The notes under the pieces were generated by a model, which did not search any database, was not told the DNA's origin, and saw nothing but the letters and a program-made list of their open reading frames with translations. From assembly GCA_007258455.2 (NCBI GenBank), contig VDFB02262731.1:124001-188000 (forward strand): DNA of 64,000 bases, written 5' to 3'. This DNA comes from Sequoia sempervirens (Eukaryota > Streptophyta > Pinopsida > Cupressales > Cupressaceae). Position numbers and translations under genes: made by a program. Below are positions 23,158-36,407 of the stretch, one piece after another (positions within the stretch are counted from its first letter, which is position 1; every line of letters begins with the position of its first letter).

Positions 23158-26100
23158 TAAAAGTAAATATTCTTTTAAAAAATAGATATGGTGCAACATT
23201 TAGACAATAGAGGATATAGACAAAAAATAGAGAGGGGTGCCTTGCCAAAAAAATAAAAGTTTTACAATGGCTAAAGCAATGGTAGATAGTTGTAGGAGAA
23301 ATAATTACCCTAAACTTGATAAATCATTCATTTCTATAAATATTTTATAAAGTTATAATGTATAAATCAAATATGCAAGAAGGGAGTCTCCCACTTCATT
23401 TATTTCCATAAATTTGTTGACAAGTCCTAGGGATTTGAGGAGTTATAAAGGTACAAAATGAGAGAATCCCTTCCATCCATTTTGACTTGGATGTGGGAAA
23501 ATATTAAATTAATGTTTTCGTGAGAATATATAAAGTAGAAAATTTAGATATGAGGATTAAAATAATTTGATTGATCTTTCTATATCAATGAACCATGAGT
23601 TTTTCAAATATTTTAGAAAGAAAAATATAGAAGAAACCCAAAGTTGGATAATTAGATCCAAGCATACCTCTAGGGCCTATTGGGACTTTGATTTTTTTTA
23701 CCCTTTTTGCTTGAGTCCCTTCCCCCTTATGTGCGTTATTCATTTTTCCCAAGTTTATAATCAATACGAGAAATCAACCTTGGGTGGTATTTTGTCAAGA
23801 ATTCTTAGCACCAATGGATACAACATAAAAAATTAAGTCAAGTTTCCTTTGGAAATTTTACAAAATTCCTTATGGTTAAGATGTTATAGGCTTGCAAGTT
23901 TTATCCCTCCATCCAATTTGGTCCATTCGACTTGCAAATGTCCTATTTAGATGGTTTTCCCCACAAATGTGCACTTTTGATCCATTCTCCCACATGGTTT
24001 AGTTCCAATGGATATTCCTGCAAAGGTAAAGAATGTGAAATTTCACTAAGTGTCAAGTTTGTTAGAATCCTTCTTTTATTCGAACTTCACCTTTTTTCCT
24101 TTCAAATGTCCTATTCACTTGGAAATTCCTTCTTTGTAGGAAAATATTTCCCAACCAAACATTTATGGGAATTTCCATGTGAACCCAATCAATTCCACAT
24201 CTCAACGGATTTCCCACATTTTCCACTTGCCTAAAATTTTCTCACAAGTGTGTTCCCAAATTTTATAAGCAAAGTTTTTGTGGGTCGATGGGTCTCATCA
24301 TCCCATACCCTCCCCTTGTGAAGTTATCTTCCACTTTGTGGACTTTTCTAGTTAACTTCTCATTTCAAGTGCACTTGTTCTATTCACTTCATTTTCTTTG
24401 CATCACTCCTTTCACGAACTTTCATATGTCATTTGAACTTCCATTTTCAAAGTTCTTCTGATTTGGATGAATTTTTCCACATACTCGATCCTATTCACTT
24501 TCTCGCATATGCACTTGAATTAAATCATGATGTCATCAACCCATCTTACTTACATCAACATTTTAGAAGCTTACCAATTCATCTCATCCCTCTTTGTTCA
24601 CATCATGCTAATGTCACCCCTACCAATGTCACTTGCAAGATTTTCTATCTAAACCAGACATGTTGATAAAGTATGGATGCACTTGGTTTTTTTGCTAGTT
24701 CCACTTAGAGGCTAATTACTTGCCATGACCCAATGTAGCCTTTTGACTCACATGAAGTTGTTGAAGACTGAAAATACTAAGTAGATAGTTTGTGGGTAAT
24801 TCTATGTGAATTAGATGTATCTCTAAAAGGTGTAGATGCACTTGCATTTAGACTTCCCACAAGAACTTGATAGGGGTGTTTTTTCAGCCAATTCTAATTG
24901 CAACCCAATTTTTTGCATAGTGTACCTTGCAAAGGTTTGGTGCTAATCTAGTTGTATCCAAATGACTGTGGAATTTTTGTATGGATCTAGATGACCCTCA
25001 AAATTTTGTAATTCATGATTTTGAGTTACAAATTGATCCAATTGTCACATTTTCATAATGTTGGCTTATGATTGCTCCTTAGATAATTTTCAATGAGAAT
25101 CTGAGTATTGTTGATGATTCTTCCACCAACCATGAATTTATGACAAAAATCTAGATGGGTATTTTGGCACCTATTGTATTTCCTTGCAAATTTCAAATTG
25201 ACCTACTACCATTACTATTGGTTGTGCCTTTGTTTCATCTACCTACATTTGTGGAACTACTCTTTCACCCACCAAAAGTTATTGCAGATGTCATTTATCA
25301 ATATAAGCCATCTATTTTGGAAAAAAATCTTCATTAGACATTGATTGGATGCTGCTACAATGATCCACCCTAAGGTTTCCTTTGTTGTTAGGTTTTGTTA
25401 ACATTTAGACTATATTTTTTAGAGGATTGGACAATATAGGAGAGTAGAGGAATAATCAAAGAAGAAGAAACTTGCAAAATATTAGTTGTAGGAATGCATT
25501 GGATGTGAGAGGAAGTTACAAGAATATTATAATATCATTTATTATTTTGTGTCTTCATTACTGTGTATGAAAACTCAAAGAACATATTAAGTTCGACTTG
25601 TTTTCTTCAACACATCTACTACTACAAATGTAATCAATATTAGAGGAACTTTACAAAATTCTAAGTTTTTTGTATGAATTGAAATAACTCTTTTTATGTT
25701 ATTGCATATGAGTTTGGATAATTTAATGAAGGATAATTAAGTATCTATAAATTTGTAAATAATAGTCCTTGATGCTTTATAAAAGTAGATCACTTTTAGT
25801 TTATTGTTTCCCTTGGATCTCCTCCTTGTTTATTATGACACTCTTACCTAAGATAAGACACTAGTCTCTTATATGTGCTCCACTCATCCAAATCAAAAAA
25901 AGTTTATAAAATCATTTATTTCTAATTCCTTTTAATGAGTTCATGATATCATTATTTGCAAGGAACATTGAAAACTATTATCTATGAATCATGAAACTTA
26001 CCCCACCTTGCAAATGTTTCTAAGGTGTATTTATAGCTATATATAGGGGTTATTGATAGCTAATTTATTTAGTCCACTAACATTCTTTGGGGCTAATCAA

Positions 26101-26396
26101 ATAGGTTGGGTTTAGCTATCAAATTTACATAGTTATTGTTTATCTTAAGTGATATTCATACATGTTTAGGTATACCCCTAGGAATACTCTTCTGAGTTTA
26201 AGTTGAGCTCAAATTGCATAATATTTAACACAATCTTGTTGAGTTATCTTAGAATCCTCCACTATTCCATTGATGAACTATTTTACCCACGTGATGACAA
26301 CCATGGCCTTGTTAGTAGAATTTATTTAAGGCATGTGTAGTAGTAATATTAAGAGGAATTATGTATATTATTGAGTTTAGGATGTGCATTATTTTT
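23158..26396. other. No gene seen between copia and the gypsy nest
   Basis: Open frames such as 23567-23836, 23932-24234 and 24433-24666 (plus) have no motif I recognise and no shared start or codon pattern. A CA microsatellite lies beyond, at 26648-26660, already inside the gypsy LTR. I cannot say whether this is host intergenic sequence or an unrecognisable element. Confidence 0.4.
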
Positions 26397-26401
26397 CCTC
26401 T

Positions 26402-27824
26402 TGATGAGGTCATCGTAGTGTTTTAATAGGCTCATAATTTAATTCTTATTAATCTCAGTGGTATCCAAGATAATTTTCAATAGACTTCTAGTATTGAGAG
26501 TTATAAATTCCTTCCACTTGAGATCTTAATCTAAACTATAATTGGATACTAGTTTATAACTTGAATTAGATTCTAATCTAGAAAGTGTTGAATGTAAACC
26601 ACACATTATGGGAATAGAAATTTACTTGTATCAACTTAATGTAAACACACACACACATTATGGAAATATAAATCTTCTTGCATCAGGTACTAGAATAGAA
26701 TTATAGAAATGAAATCAATCTATAAGTCACTTATATTGCTTGAGGTGAAAAGTAGAATGCAAGATTGAAAAGATGTTTATTTTTATTTTTATGAAACTAA
26801 TACCTAAAAGTTGGTTAAAAAATAAAATAATAAACTAAATTAATAATTTGACATGTAATGCAAAAAAAAAAAAAACACTAGGAGAGGATATTTCCTTTAG
26901 GTGAGCAGGCGCAACTCCCCTTTGAATCAACTCATTACTTAGAAAGAACTATCAACTTCCCTATCTCTTTATAATAAAATAGGGGATTGAATTGAGCTTA
27001 TTGTTACAAATGAAAGGCTATATATTGTCTTACTTAGCTAAGAGAGATATTTTCCTAGTATCCTCCTTTAACTTATTTCATTCCCCTTTTTAAAGAAGGA
27101 ATGACTTTCTCCATTTGACTATCAAATCTAATGAATAGTTTATTCAATCATCTACTAGAGATGAGTTTCATCTTTTTGCTAAATATTTCTTATCAATCAT
27201 GACTATAGGTGGGATTGAAGTGCTCTATTATTAGTTATTATTGGTCTAAGAGATGAATCCCCTAAAAATTAGCAAAGGACAACTCATAGAATAGGGTGTT
27301 CTTGGCTCAATAGATGAAAGTCTATTTGGTAGTCACACACACAATTTAGAAGATATGAAGTTGAATTTGGACCTTGAATTAATCACAATAAATCTAAGAA
27401 CATGTGATATTTCCCTTATTTTCTATATTGAACTAGAATAATTATAGTATTGCAAGTTCTAGAACTACTTAACTCAGTTTGAGCTTGCTAAGTTTACTTC
27501 AAAATTGGTTCTATCTATTCTAGAGTTAATTCCAATAATACAAAACATGTGAAAACCATTCCTTTTTTGTAGCTTCATGTCATGTGACTATGTCTAAGTC
27601 TTACATTCATCACAAAGACAAGAATAAATTAAAAAAATAGAATCTATATAATTATCTACTCATACAATCATGAAAGAGAAATAAATAGAAAATCCATTTC
27701 ACAGTTTCTTTCTAATAGCTTAATTTTTATTTATTTTTAAGTTTATCCTTCATACAAATTTATTTCAATAAGAAACATGCAATTTTTGAATAAAGCATGA
27801 GACATTTTTATTATCTTCTCATTT
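26402..27824 (-). repeat. Outer gypsy 3' LTR
   Basis: This is about 1.42 kb, aligned by eye with 61210-62495. Shared landmarks in the same order include TTGCATCA...TACTAGAAT, GAGGTGAAA, GGTGAG...CCAACTCC, a GATGAAT block and a closing GAGACAT or AGACAT. Divergence is high, with many indels, so this is the oldest LTR pair in the nest. The inner terminus is degraded: CATTT where CATCA is expected. Confidence 0.8.
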
Positions 27825-27840
27825 CCCCCCTAATTGAAGG
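27825..27840 (-). other. Outer gypsy polypurine tract
   Basis: On the minus strand the sequence just upstream of the 3' LTR reads CTTCAATTAGGGGGG, ending in a G-run directly at the LTR start, as expected for a PPT. This supports reading 26402-27824 as a 3' LTR and not a stray copy. Confidence 0.7.
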
Positions 27841-29348
27841 TGGGATATGCCCCCATGACATAAATATCATCTCCTCTTCTTTGGATAAAGTTTTCTCCTC
27901 ATGTAGTTTACTATAGTAACAATCCTCTATTTTGTATGTGGTGTAGGTTCGTTAGAGTGCATAACCTTGTATAGCACTAATTTCATCCTATCTTTTTTAA
28001 AATTCATGTGAGCTAGAGTTAGCCCTAAAGCAATCCAAATTGGAGTTGGCATTAGTGGGAGAGGATGTTGGAACCCCATCCCTATCCATGCATCCTTTTT
28101 TTTTAAATGTACTAGATGAGAGAATAGGCTATGTGAAGACTCCAACTAAGATTGGTGGGAGAAATAATTTCCCTTTTATTTAGATGCTTCAAGAGTTTTT
28201 TGCAACTTTCCTAACATTCTATAGAGGCAAGAATGAGAAGATAGTTGTCATAATTTTGAAATTAGTTAATTATCCAAAGCAAATTTGTAGTATACTAAGA
28301 TTTAACCCTAGGTCTATAGAGCGTAATATTAAATGCCTTCATAAATTCTTGGATCCTAGGGTACTCATGCCTCGTGAGGAGGCTTACTATAGTCTTCTAT
28401 CAATGAGAATCAATCAAGTGTTTTTCTTGTATGACTTGATGTCATAATGTAATGGCATGAATTTGCACCCTAGGCAAATTCCCTATTTATTTTACCTTTA
28501 CTTTAGAAACTATATTGGATGATGCAAACCCACCATCGACAACTTATTCCTTCCACGTGGCCTTTTATTTTTGTGTTAGTGAAGGAATTTCTATTCAGGA
28601 CATGTGTGTGCCATGCAAATGTTCGTGTGTTGTACTAACGTCTTAATAGGATTCCTGTCCTTGTAATCTGTAGAAGCATTACATTTTTGGTTGGCTATTG
28701 TAGCTATGGGAAAAACCTAGGTTAGCATATTAGAGCTTAAAATAAGATAACCCAAAGCAAACAATGAAGCACAAAAGAGTAACAACATGAAAACAAGGAA
28801 AGAGTTTACCAAATGTCTTCAACCTCCATGATTGACCTCCATTGCACCTTCTTTATTTGCTGCAATATTATGTTTACCCTTAGATTTATGAAGAGCAACC
28901 TATGATAATGACAATATCCTAAACAAATATTGAAGGATTCTATCTAAAAAGCAACATAATGCAAGTAGGAAACTATGAAGCAACTATGAAGCAAGCCTAA
29001 AGTATGCAAATGCCAAGACGTCAAGATTGCCTAAGATGTGAATGCCAAGAGATGTCAAAATGAGACCAAAATTGTCATTTTATAGAAAAGTCAATTTTAG
29101 ATGAATGGTCAAGATTGAAGATTGACAAATGCCCTAAGATCAATGATCAAGATTGAATGTGACAACCCACAATTAGGGTTAGGGAAACATTAGGGTAAAT
29201 TTGAAATGAATGGTCAAGATTTGATTTTAGGAAATCAAATCAAGGGACAAGATTGCATGTGATAGGGAGATAAGGATGGCATAGAAAAAGAAAGAGTTGA
29301 AAAATCAAATAATATTAGAAATTATTTGATTTAGGGAGAAAACTTGTC
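27841..29348. other. Outer element interior or another decayed insert; no gene seen
   Basis: No protein motif found. The frames 27927-28145 (minus) and 28184-28447 (plus) are unrecognised. From about 29,100 the sequence contains short inverted A/T blocks (for example AAATCAAATAAT...ATTATTTGATTT near 29,303-29,334) similar to those right of the Tat element at 44,627-45,110. The two stretches were therefore one piece before the Tat insertion. Confidence 0.4.
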
Positions 29349-29353
29349 ATTTG

Positions 29354-30303
29354 TGTATACATCTAAAAATGGTCATGGTTAATCAAGCTTGTTAATTAAT
29401 TAAATATAAATTATTTAATTAATCTTCTAAAGTCATCTACGTATAAATAAATTTAATTATTTATTTATATTGTTCACTTTTATAATTCTTCTACCTTAAT
29501 TAAATAAATACCTTTATTTAATTATTACCATCTTCCATATTCCTCTTAATTAAATTAAATAAATTTTATAATTTATTTATATTAATTATCATGTCATTCA
29601 TCTCTCACACATAATATAGTATTAATTATTTAATTATACGAACTTCTAAATTCATCTCCCACACATAATTAAATATTACTTATTTAATTATGTAAACTTC
29701 TAAATTCATCCTCACATATAATTAAATAAGTTTATTTATTTAATTATGAAATTCATTCTCAACTCATTCTTCAAATGGCAACCTTCCTTTAATTTTGAAT
29801 GAAAAAAATTGAAGAGGAGGAAACCTTCTATCTCTCTCTCGACTTTCAAAAATCTCTCACCGTTCATCCCGACAAGCTTGATTTGAACCTTTGATCACAA
29901 CAACCAATCAGTTCTTTCAAAAACTCTTTAAATACATGTGCAAATCCAAGCATTGGTTACGAACACATATACGCAATTACGCTTACGCATTTGCATCTTT
30001 AGCATTTCAGCAATATTCATATCTTGGCAATAATAATCTTATCATAGCATAGCATAATCTTGCATTTTAGCATAGTATGCATTTTAGTTTAAATCTCATT
30101 CTCTAGTAGTCCATTTCGTTGAGCTTGGCATACTAAATCTGAGAGCAACTTGAACCAACGAAACAATGGAGATAGAGAGCAATAAAATGACTTTGAAGAA
30201 GTTGCCATAAAGAGTTTGTTTATTTTTCTTTCAGTTTCTTTGATATAATGTTTTATTGAATGTGTTTTGAATCCTTTATAACAGGCATATTTTCATACAC
30301 ACA
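29354..30303 (+). repeat. Tat element 5' LTR
   Basis: It begins TGTATACATC after the TSD ATTTG and ends CATACACACA immediately before the PBS. Its last 232 bp match 44390-44621 without gaps, with about nine differences. The first 400 bp hold a series of A/T inverted repeats built from TTAATTAA and AAATTATTTAATTAA. The length of 950 bp depends on the start call. Confidence 0.7.
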
Positions 30304-30308
30304 TAAAA

Positions 30309-30326
30309 TGACGCCCACCGTGGGGC
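30309..30326 (+). other. Tat element primer-binding site
   Basis: TGACGCCCACCGTGGGGC lies five bases after the 5' LTR end. Sites of the form TGGCGCC... are typical of Athila/Tat gypsy elements; here the third base is A, a G-to-A change. I do not assign the tRNA. Confidence 0.7.
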
Positions 30327-30399
30327 CCTGCCCTGATTTTGATCTTTTTTTGTAGAGCATTCTAACAGATTTCTGCATTATGGAGTTCGGCCTTCAATT

Positions 30400-30860
30400 T
30401 TTTTTTGGCATTTTAGCGCATCCGATACTTTCTGCAACGCATCTGGGGATTTGATTCTTTTGTTTTGCAGGTTTTCTTTTAGCGCATATGGTGACTGTTT
30501 TGGTGCTTCTGAGGGTTAATTTAGCGCATTCAAGAGACATAATAGCGCATATAGTTTCATTTCATTTAGAGTTAAATCTACACTTAATTAAAGTAGCGCA
30601 TTTAAGAACTGTTTTAGCACATCTAGGAGTTAAATTGGCGCATTTAAGGTAGATTTTAGAGCATTAATGCTACATTATTTACATATTTAAATTGCATTTA
30701 AACTAAAGTAGCGCATTTGAGAACTGTTTTAGCGCATTTAGAATTTTTTGTGGTGCATATAGGTTCTATTTTTGTGCATCTGAAATCTGTTTCAATGCAT
30801 ATACTATCTGTTTCAGCGCATATATTGTTTGTTTCAGTGCATCTAGGTTGTAACACAAAA
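30400..30860 (+). repeat. Leader array of GCGCAT-centred repeats
   Basis: Within about 450 bp the hexamer GCGCAT recurs at roughly 20-40 base spacing (near 30417, 30482, 30523, 30545, 30597, 30639, 30711, 30732 and 30818). Decayed forms such as GTGCAT and GCACAT lie between. The best units read TTTTAGCGCATTTAAGAACTG. It is an imperfect minisatellite in the untranslated leader; the Cys/Thr-periodic minus-strand frame at 30698-30883 is its shadow. Confidence 0.75.
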
Positions 30861-32511
30861 ACAAGATTATGAGTCTGACGCATTCCACTGACAGAATCTT
30901 TTTTGGTTTAAAATGAATCAATCTAGGATAGTCACCACACTTTGATCATGCAGTTAAAATGAAACCCATGTCGCTTGTGAAGCAATATCTTCACTTAGCT
31001 TAAATCATTGTGATTTGGTGCATTAAAATGAATCTGTTTACTCTACTTGATTGTGCTTGAAAGTGGTAGGTGACTATGCTCTCACCCTGTGTAAAACTAG
31101 GTGATCAGAAAGCCAGACCCACTTTATCCTTGTGTAACCCTGATGCAATAACCGAAGTATCCTCTCCCCTTGTGCAATAATGTGATCCTGGGTGTAAGAG
31201 AAACGATTATTGCCCCTAGAAATTTGGGTTTGCCTGGGGATTTCATCACCCCAACGTGACTCAAACTGGTAATGGAGCTAAGGCCAAGCTACCCCCAACT
31301 GGTATACAAATGTGAATCTTAAGGGAAAACCTAAGATTACGAGTGCGAATGTGTCATACGGACAAAGTAGTACTCCCAAAAACCCTGTTGAGCTTAACCT
31401 CTTTAGGCTAGAGTGCCACCTAATTGGTGATTAATCTCTTGCCCCTTGTATGGCCACTCAAACGGGGGTCCTAAATTAAACACCATTGTTTAGTAAACCA
31501 AAAACCTTCTATTTGCTAGCACAGCACCGATCGGTGTGAAGGTATCCACACTTTCGCAATCTATAGTAGAGGTGATCAATCTGCCATGGGAGTTTCGTGG
31601 GGGTTGGAATCTTGGTTGGCCTAAGAAGAGAGTGCACTGTAAGGGGGAGCCCGTGTAGCCAAGCTTCTGAATTCACACGCTACCGATATGCGGTGGGGGA
31701 AACCCGCGTGGAATCTAGCGGATATTGTCTTAGCTTTACCATAGGATGTGTTTGCTTTATCTGTGTTTGGTTACATTCCATTTAATTCAGAGTGTTTGTT
31801 GTGTCTTCATTCACATTAGTTCAGATAAAGATCATCTGAAATGAACATGAAAAACAACAACTGAAATCATTCACACATATGACTTTCTGACATCTATTGT
31901 CCAATAACATTCATATATTTTCTCTCATGATTAGAGAGTGGAAATCAACAAAATTTGTCAAGAAATCAGTTTCCAATATAATCAAGAAACCCAAGAAACA
32001 TTTAGGGTACAAGAAAACATTGCAAAGAAGAAATTTTTTGTTCAAAAGTCGACACGTCTTGCTTCATTACTACGAATTTCTTCATAGATACCAAGACTTT
32101 GTTAGGGGATTCACTGACAAGTATGTTGTAGATCCTTTGGATTCTTGAGCTTATTATCAGAGATTAGCTCTATCTCAATGACATAGTCTTAACCAACCTC
32201 TTGATTTTGATAATATACCACAACCTTCTATTGAATATCAATCACATCCCAGTCAAATCCTTCAGTGATCTTAAAATCTTTCTTCGAAAACAAAGATCAA
32301 ATCTTAAGAGTGCACCTTTCAAACAAATTTTTGGTTATTGATTCAACTTCCCCAACAGGATTCTGACATCCTTCATCATTGGAAACCACAATCAAAAATT
32401 AGGAACATCTTTGATCATATCATAAGATTGACATCTTATCAGATCAAGATATCATCATCATTGCACCTATCAAAATTGTGATCTAAATTTAGAAAAACTC
32501 TTCAAAATCAT
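30861..32511 (+). other. Tat element leader, no recognised gene
   Basis: A long leader before gag is usual for this lineage. The open frames 31597-31785 and 31897-32148 (plus) contain no domain I know. The second is Lys/Arg-rich and could be a small basic protein, but nothing supports it beyond being open. Confidence 0.5.
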
Positions 32512-34427
32512 ATGCCTATCTCTACAAGATCTCAATACAATAAATTGAAGGATGAAATCCAACAAGGTCATACCCAAAACATTCAAGAAGAAGGTGAAAG
32601 CATTAATCCTCTTTACAATATAAGTTGTAATCCACTTTTCAACAACGACATGGATAACAGAGAAGAAAATCCATTCCACAACTACAAAGAAATGAGCAAA
32701 AACCATATAGATGTGATGAGGAACGAGATGAAGAATGTATTAGAGAGGCTGAACAAGATCCTAAATTTCACAAAGCCATAGAAAAGATCTTGCAACGTGA
32801 TAAAGATTCTTCTACCTAGCTAACCAAGGAGCTAAATTACCTCATGACTTCGATACCGAGAATTTGAAGAGTAAACCTGAAGAAACACCCCTATCTGATC
32901 TTAGTGCTTTGACTCAACAAATTAAGGCACTTCAAGGAAAAATTAAAGAATTACAAGGGGGAACCACAAAAAAGAAATATACTCTTGAGGACATTTTTCC
33001 TTATCCTTTCAATCAAAGTCTAAACATGATTCCATTTCCCAAACATTGTGAAATTCCAAAATTTGATTGTTATAATGGGAAATCGGATCCAATCGATCAT
33101 GTTAGAGACTTCTGAAACATGACTTTAGAGTTCGCTCATGAGGACACTTACTTGATGAGTTTGTTTCCTAGGAGTCTCGAAGGTCACTCTATGGAATGGC
33201 TATCAAAAATCACACCTCTTGTCAAGACATTTGAAGAATTAATCAATCTATTTATATCACAATATGCCTACAACATCCAACACTAAATCACTATGATAGA
33301 TCTCTGCAAAGTTGAGCAAAAACCTGGTGAACCTTTTATTACTTTTCTTCAGAGATGGAGAAGAATGTTCGCTAGATATCCACATCCTATTCCTGAAAAG
33401 GAAAAGATGGTCACCTTCATTAACAGCTTAAATTCAGAAATGAGCTATCATTTGAATTTGTATTGTCCTCCCTCTTTTGAGAAATTGATTGAAGATGCTA
33501 TAACCATTGAAGGTGCTTTGGTCAAAAGAGGAATAATAAAACTTGACAAGGATAATCCTAGCTCATACAATCATCATAACAATCAGGACAAGTCTAAATT
33601 TTGGACCTGCAACAAGAACATGATGAATGATGGTGTTGTTGATGCGAATCATGTCTCAACTAAGCCATTTGTTCTTAGTACTCCAAGTGTTCCTCGTAAC
33701 AACAACTATAACAATGTCAACTCAGTTACAAATCAAGGAAATAATCCTCCTCCTCTGAGGAACAATGTAATTCAGCTTTCTACTCCCAATCAAGGGACTA
33801 TCAATAATCAAGGTTACCGAGGAACCACTAATAAAAACAACTCCTTAGGGAATACCTCAAACACAAATCCACAACAATTTTCATTCTTCTCTAGTAGAAC
33901 TTACACTCCACTGGGTCAATCTTTGGAATCTGCATTCAAAGAGTTGATGGCTAAAAATTTCATTACCTTGCCACCTCAACGAAACTATGAACCCAGTGTG
34001 AAGCCTCCATCATGGAATGAGGCATACTATTGTAACTATCATCAGTGCAAAGGTCATCACACAAATAACTTTCAAGCCTTGAAGAATACCATTCAAGACT
34101 TAATCGAGAATGACACCATCACAATAGGACATCAAAAATCAAATGAAGACCACCAAGCTTTTCACAATCCTTTGCCCAACTATCAAAAAGGTGAGTCTTC
34201 TGGAAAAAGTGAATCATATTGAGGATCCAATAATTAATCATATCTACACTGACGATGAACGGATCAATGTTATTAAAGTCAATGAGAAGATGGAATATAG
34301 AGAAGTCAATGCAACAATAAGGGCACAAGCCAAAGTTGTCTTAAAGGGTGCCTCTTCAAAATCCACTGGGCCTCCACCTCAACATCAATATGACTTAGTC
34401 AACCAACTTCAGAAAACTCCTGCTTAG
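32512..34427 (+). pseudogene. Tat gag polyprotein, degenerate
   Basis: A first frame (32512-32781) starts with Met-Pro-Ile-Ser-Thr-Arg-Ser-Gln, a plausible gag N-terminus. It is followed after a frame break by 32864-33115, with a coiled-coil-like Leu/Lys segment and F-P-x-H-C-E-I-P-K-F-D-C-Y-N-G-K, a conserved entry to the Retrotrans_gag domain. The capsid continues through stops to 33293-34222, with F-I-T-F-L-Q-R-W-R at residues 15-23. Near its end is a damaged zinc knuckle, YCNYHQCKGHHTNNF, whose last Cys is replaced by Phe. A Gln/Asn-rich linker lies between. The overlapping frame 34143-34427 continues the C-terminus. Gag would form the particle; this copy is broken by at least three stops or frame shifts. 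Confidence 0.85.
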
Positions 34428-34445
34428 ATTTCTATCTTAGAACTC

Positions 34446-35105
34446 TTGAAGATTTCCCCAGCACATAAGGAAATTCTCGAAAAGGCCCTCGTCGAAACAA
34501 CTGTATCCACTGATTTGGATGTGGACCAATTTCAAGCCATGGTAGGACACTTGTCCTCACCCACATGCCTCTCATTCTCCGAAAAAGATGACGTTTCCAT
34601 AAATCATCCCCATAATTCATCATTATATTTAGAAGTCATGGTTCACAAGTTTCATGTCAAACAAGTTCTAATAGATGGAGGTGTTGGTTTAAACATATGT
34701 ACCATGAAGTTGGTTAAGGCTTTAGGATTTTCTGAGGATTCCATTGATCTCAGAAGGAAGATTACCATTAAAGCCTATGATGATGAGGAAAGAGCATCCA
34801 AGGGTCTAATAATGCTGCCAATCAGAGTGGGCTTTGTTATAAAAAATACTTTCTGTCAAGTATTAGACCATGATCTTGCATACATCTTGTTGGGTCATCC
34901 TTGGATCCATGAAATGCAAGTTGTCCCATCCACATATCATCAATGTCTTAAGTTTCCTTATGATGGACAGGAAATCACAATATCAGCTAGTAATTCAAAT
35001 ATTCAAACTTGTGCCAATATCAGAGCCAGTCAAGATACTTTGGTTCCTAACAATCGAGAAGCTCGTGCTAGTACTTCTCTCAAAATTGACACACAAATCA
35101 GTTAG
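34446..35105 (+). pseudogene. Tat retropepsin-like protease
   Basis: This 219-residue open frame carries the aspartic protease fold signature. V-L-I-D-G-G at about residues 75-80 is the catalytic D-x-G, with Asp-Gly-Gly as in this lineage rather than the retroviral D-S/T-G. It is followed by L-N-I-C-T and then I-L-L-G-H-P-W-I at about 146-153, matching the I-L-G-x-x-W flap and C-terminal block of plant gypsy proteases. The first 70 residues are linker. It is the best preserved single domain of the element. It would process the gag-pol polyprotein. Confidence 0.85.
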
Positions 35106-35315
35106 TTAGCCAATAGTTTTGACAAGAAATTGAAATTCAAGGACCATGGAGTTGGGGAGTACTCTCTCTGTTTGGCTAATTTACCCACATCACCTTGGTC
35201 ACATGGACAACCTTCTATCACATAACATCAAATATCAGCAACATCAACATCAACGCAACCACCAACAGAGCCAAGCATGAAGTTTAATGGATGATTCATC
35301 AAAGAAAAATTCCCT

Positions 35316-35636
35316 ATGGAGGATCCTAAGGATAAAGAAATTCTAAACTGGCTCTATAAAGATGAAGATGAAGCAGTTTTTAATGTCAAATTACCAACAA
35401 ATAGATATGGAAAAGGATATTCAATCATGCAGAAAATGGGCTATGATAAGGGTCGTATTGGAAAAAGAAAAGGAGTAGTTGAGCCTATTCACCTCTGCGA
35501 ACTTGCTGCGAAAGAGAAAACCAGATTAGGTTTTGATACTAACTCCAAAGAAAGAACATCCAAACAACTACATGGCACTGTCTTCACATTGCAAGAAGGT
35601 TCAGATTCACGAGAAGCATGTTTGGAAATAGTTTAG
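35316..35636 (+). pseudogene. G-patch domain between protease and RT
   Basis: The 106-residue frame contains G-K-G-Y-S-I-M-Q-K-M-G-Y-D-K-G-R-I-G-K at about residues 32-50, followed by G-V-V-E-P-I. This fits the glycine-patch pattern (G-x-G-x-x-h-h-x-K-M-G-a-x-x-G-x-G-h-G-K...P-I), with the fifth Gly changed to Arg-Ile context. G-patch domains bind RNA or stimulate helicases, and are known as an extension of the protease in some retroviruses. Here the domain lies about 210 bases after the protease frame, separated by stops, in the same direction, so it was probably part of the same polyprotein. Confidence 0.75.
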
Positions 35637-35639
35637 AAC

Positions 35640-36400
35640 TTCGCAGATAACAACTCTGACACAGACTTTGCAGAACGTGAATGGGACACCATTTACAATG
35701 ACGAGTTATGGAGAGACAAAGAGGTTGATGTAATACACAAGTATACCCTAAATCTAATCAAAGGTGAAGGGTCAGGGTCCCAAACACGAGAATCCAAATT
35801 ACAAAGTCACTATGATTCTAGTGATGCTAAGTTAGATTTAAACAAACAAGATTATCAGGAGAACAATATCATCATTGATCCACCTCACACCTCGGATCCT
35901 ACGGTCAACTCCGTTATGACCATAACCATTGCCGATTTCACGTGACCCGATGACCCGTTATCTTTGATCCATCCTAATCTCATTGATTGGGATTCATCTA
36001 AACCTATCGACATACCTATGTTTCCAAGTGACGAATCTATCATCAACTTCCTTTCCACAGATAACACAAATGATTGTTCCACCAACGATTTTCAACATAG
36101 AGTCTTTAATCAGGAGAGTGTCAAGTCTCTTAGATACAAAAATAAAAATAAAAAAGAAAGATCTAATGGTGAAAACCAGAATCTGACAGTGTTAGATCAA
36201 ACAAAAGATAAAATAAAGAGCATATCGGATGGTGAAAACCTTTTTAAGGCACCAAACGATGGGAATCTTAACACTCTCCCAGAGCACTACCATGAGCGAT
36301 CACCTATCTTGATTGAGCCTACAAATGTCGTCAATCTTGAAAGTTCAGACAAACCAAGGATTTTATAGTTAGCTGCATCACTGACAGAGAAAGAAATACC
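35640..36400 (+). other. Linker between G-patch and RT
   Basis: The frame 35964-36368 is Asp/Asn/Lys-rich and low in hydrophobic residues, like a polyprotein spacer. A stretch near 35,960 reads W-D-S-S-K-P-I-D. No domain recognised. Confidence 0.5.
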
Positions 36401-36407
36401 AGAGTTC

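Noticed and set aside
29160..29354. An alternative Tat 5' LTR start at TGTGACAACCC near 29,159
   Set aside because: No matching TSD; only the TG at 29354 is preceded by ATTTG, the same five bases that follow the 3' LTR.
30698..30883. Cys/Thr-periodic minus-strand frame resembling a small repeat protein
   Set aside because: Its periodicity is that of the GCGCAT leader array, in an untranslated region and on the wrong strand.
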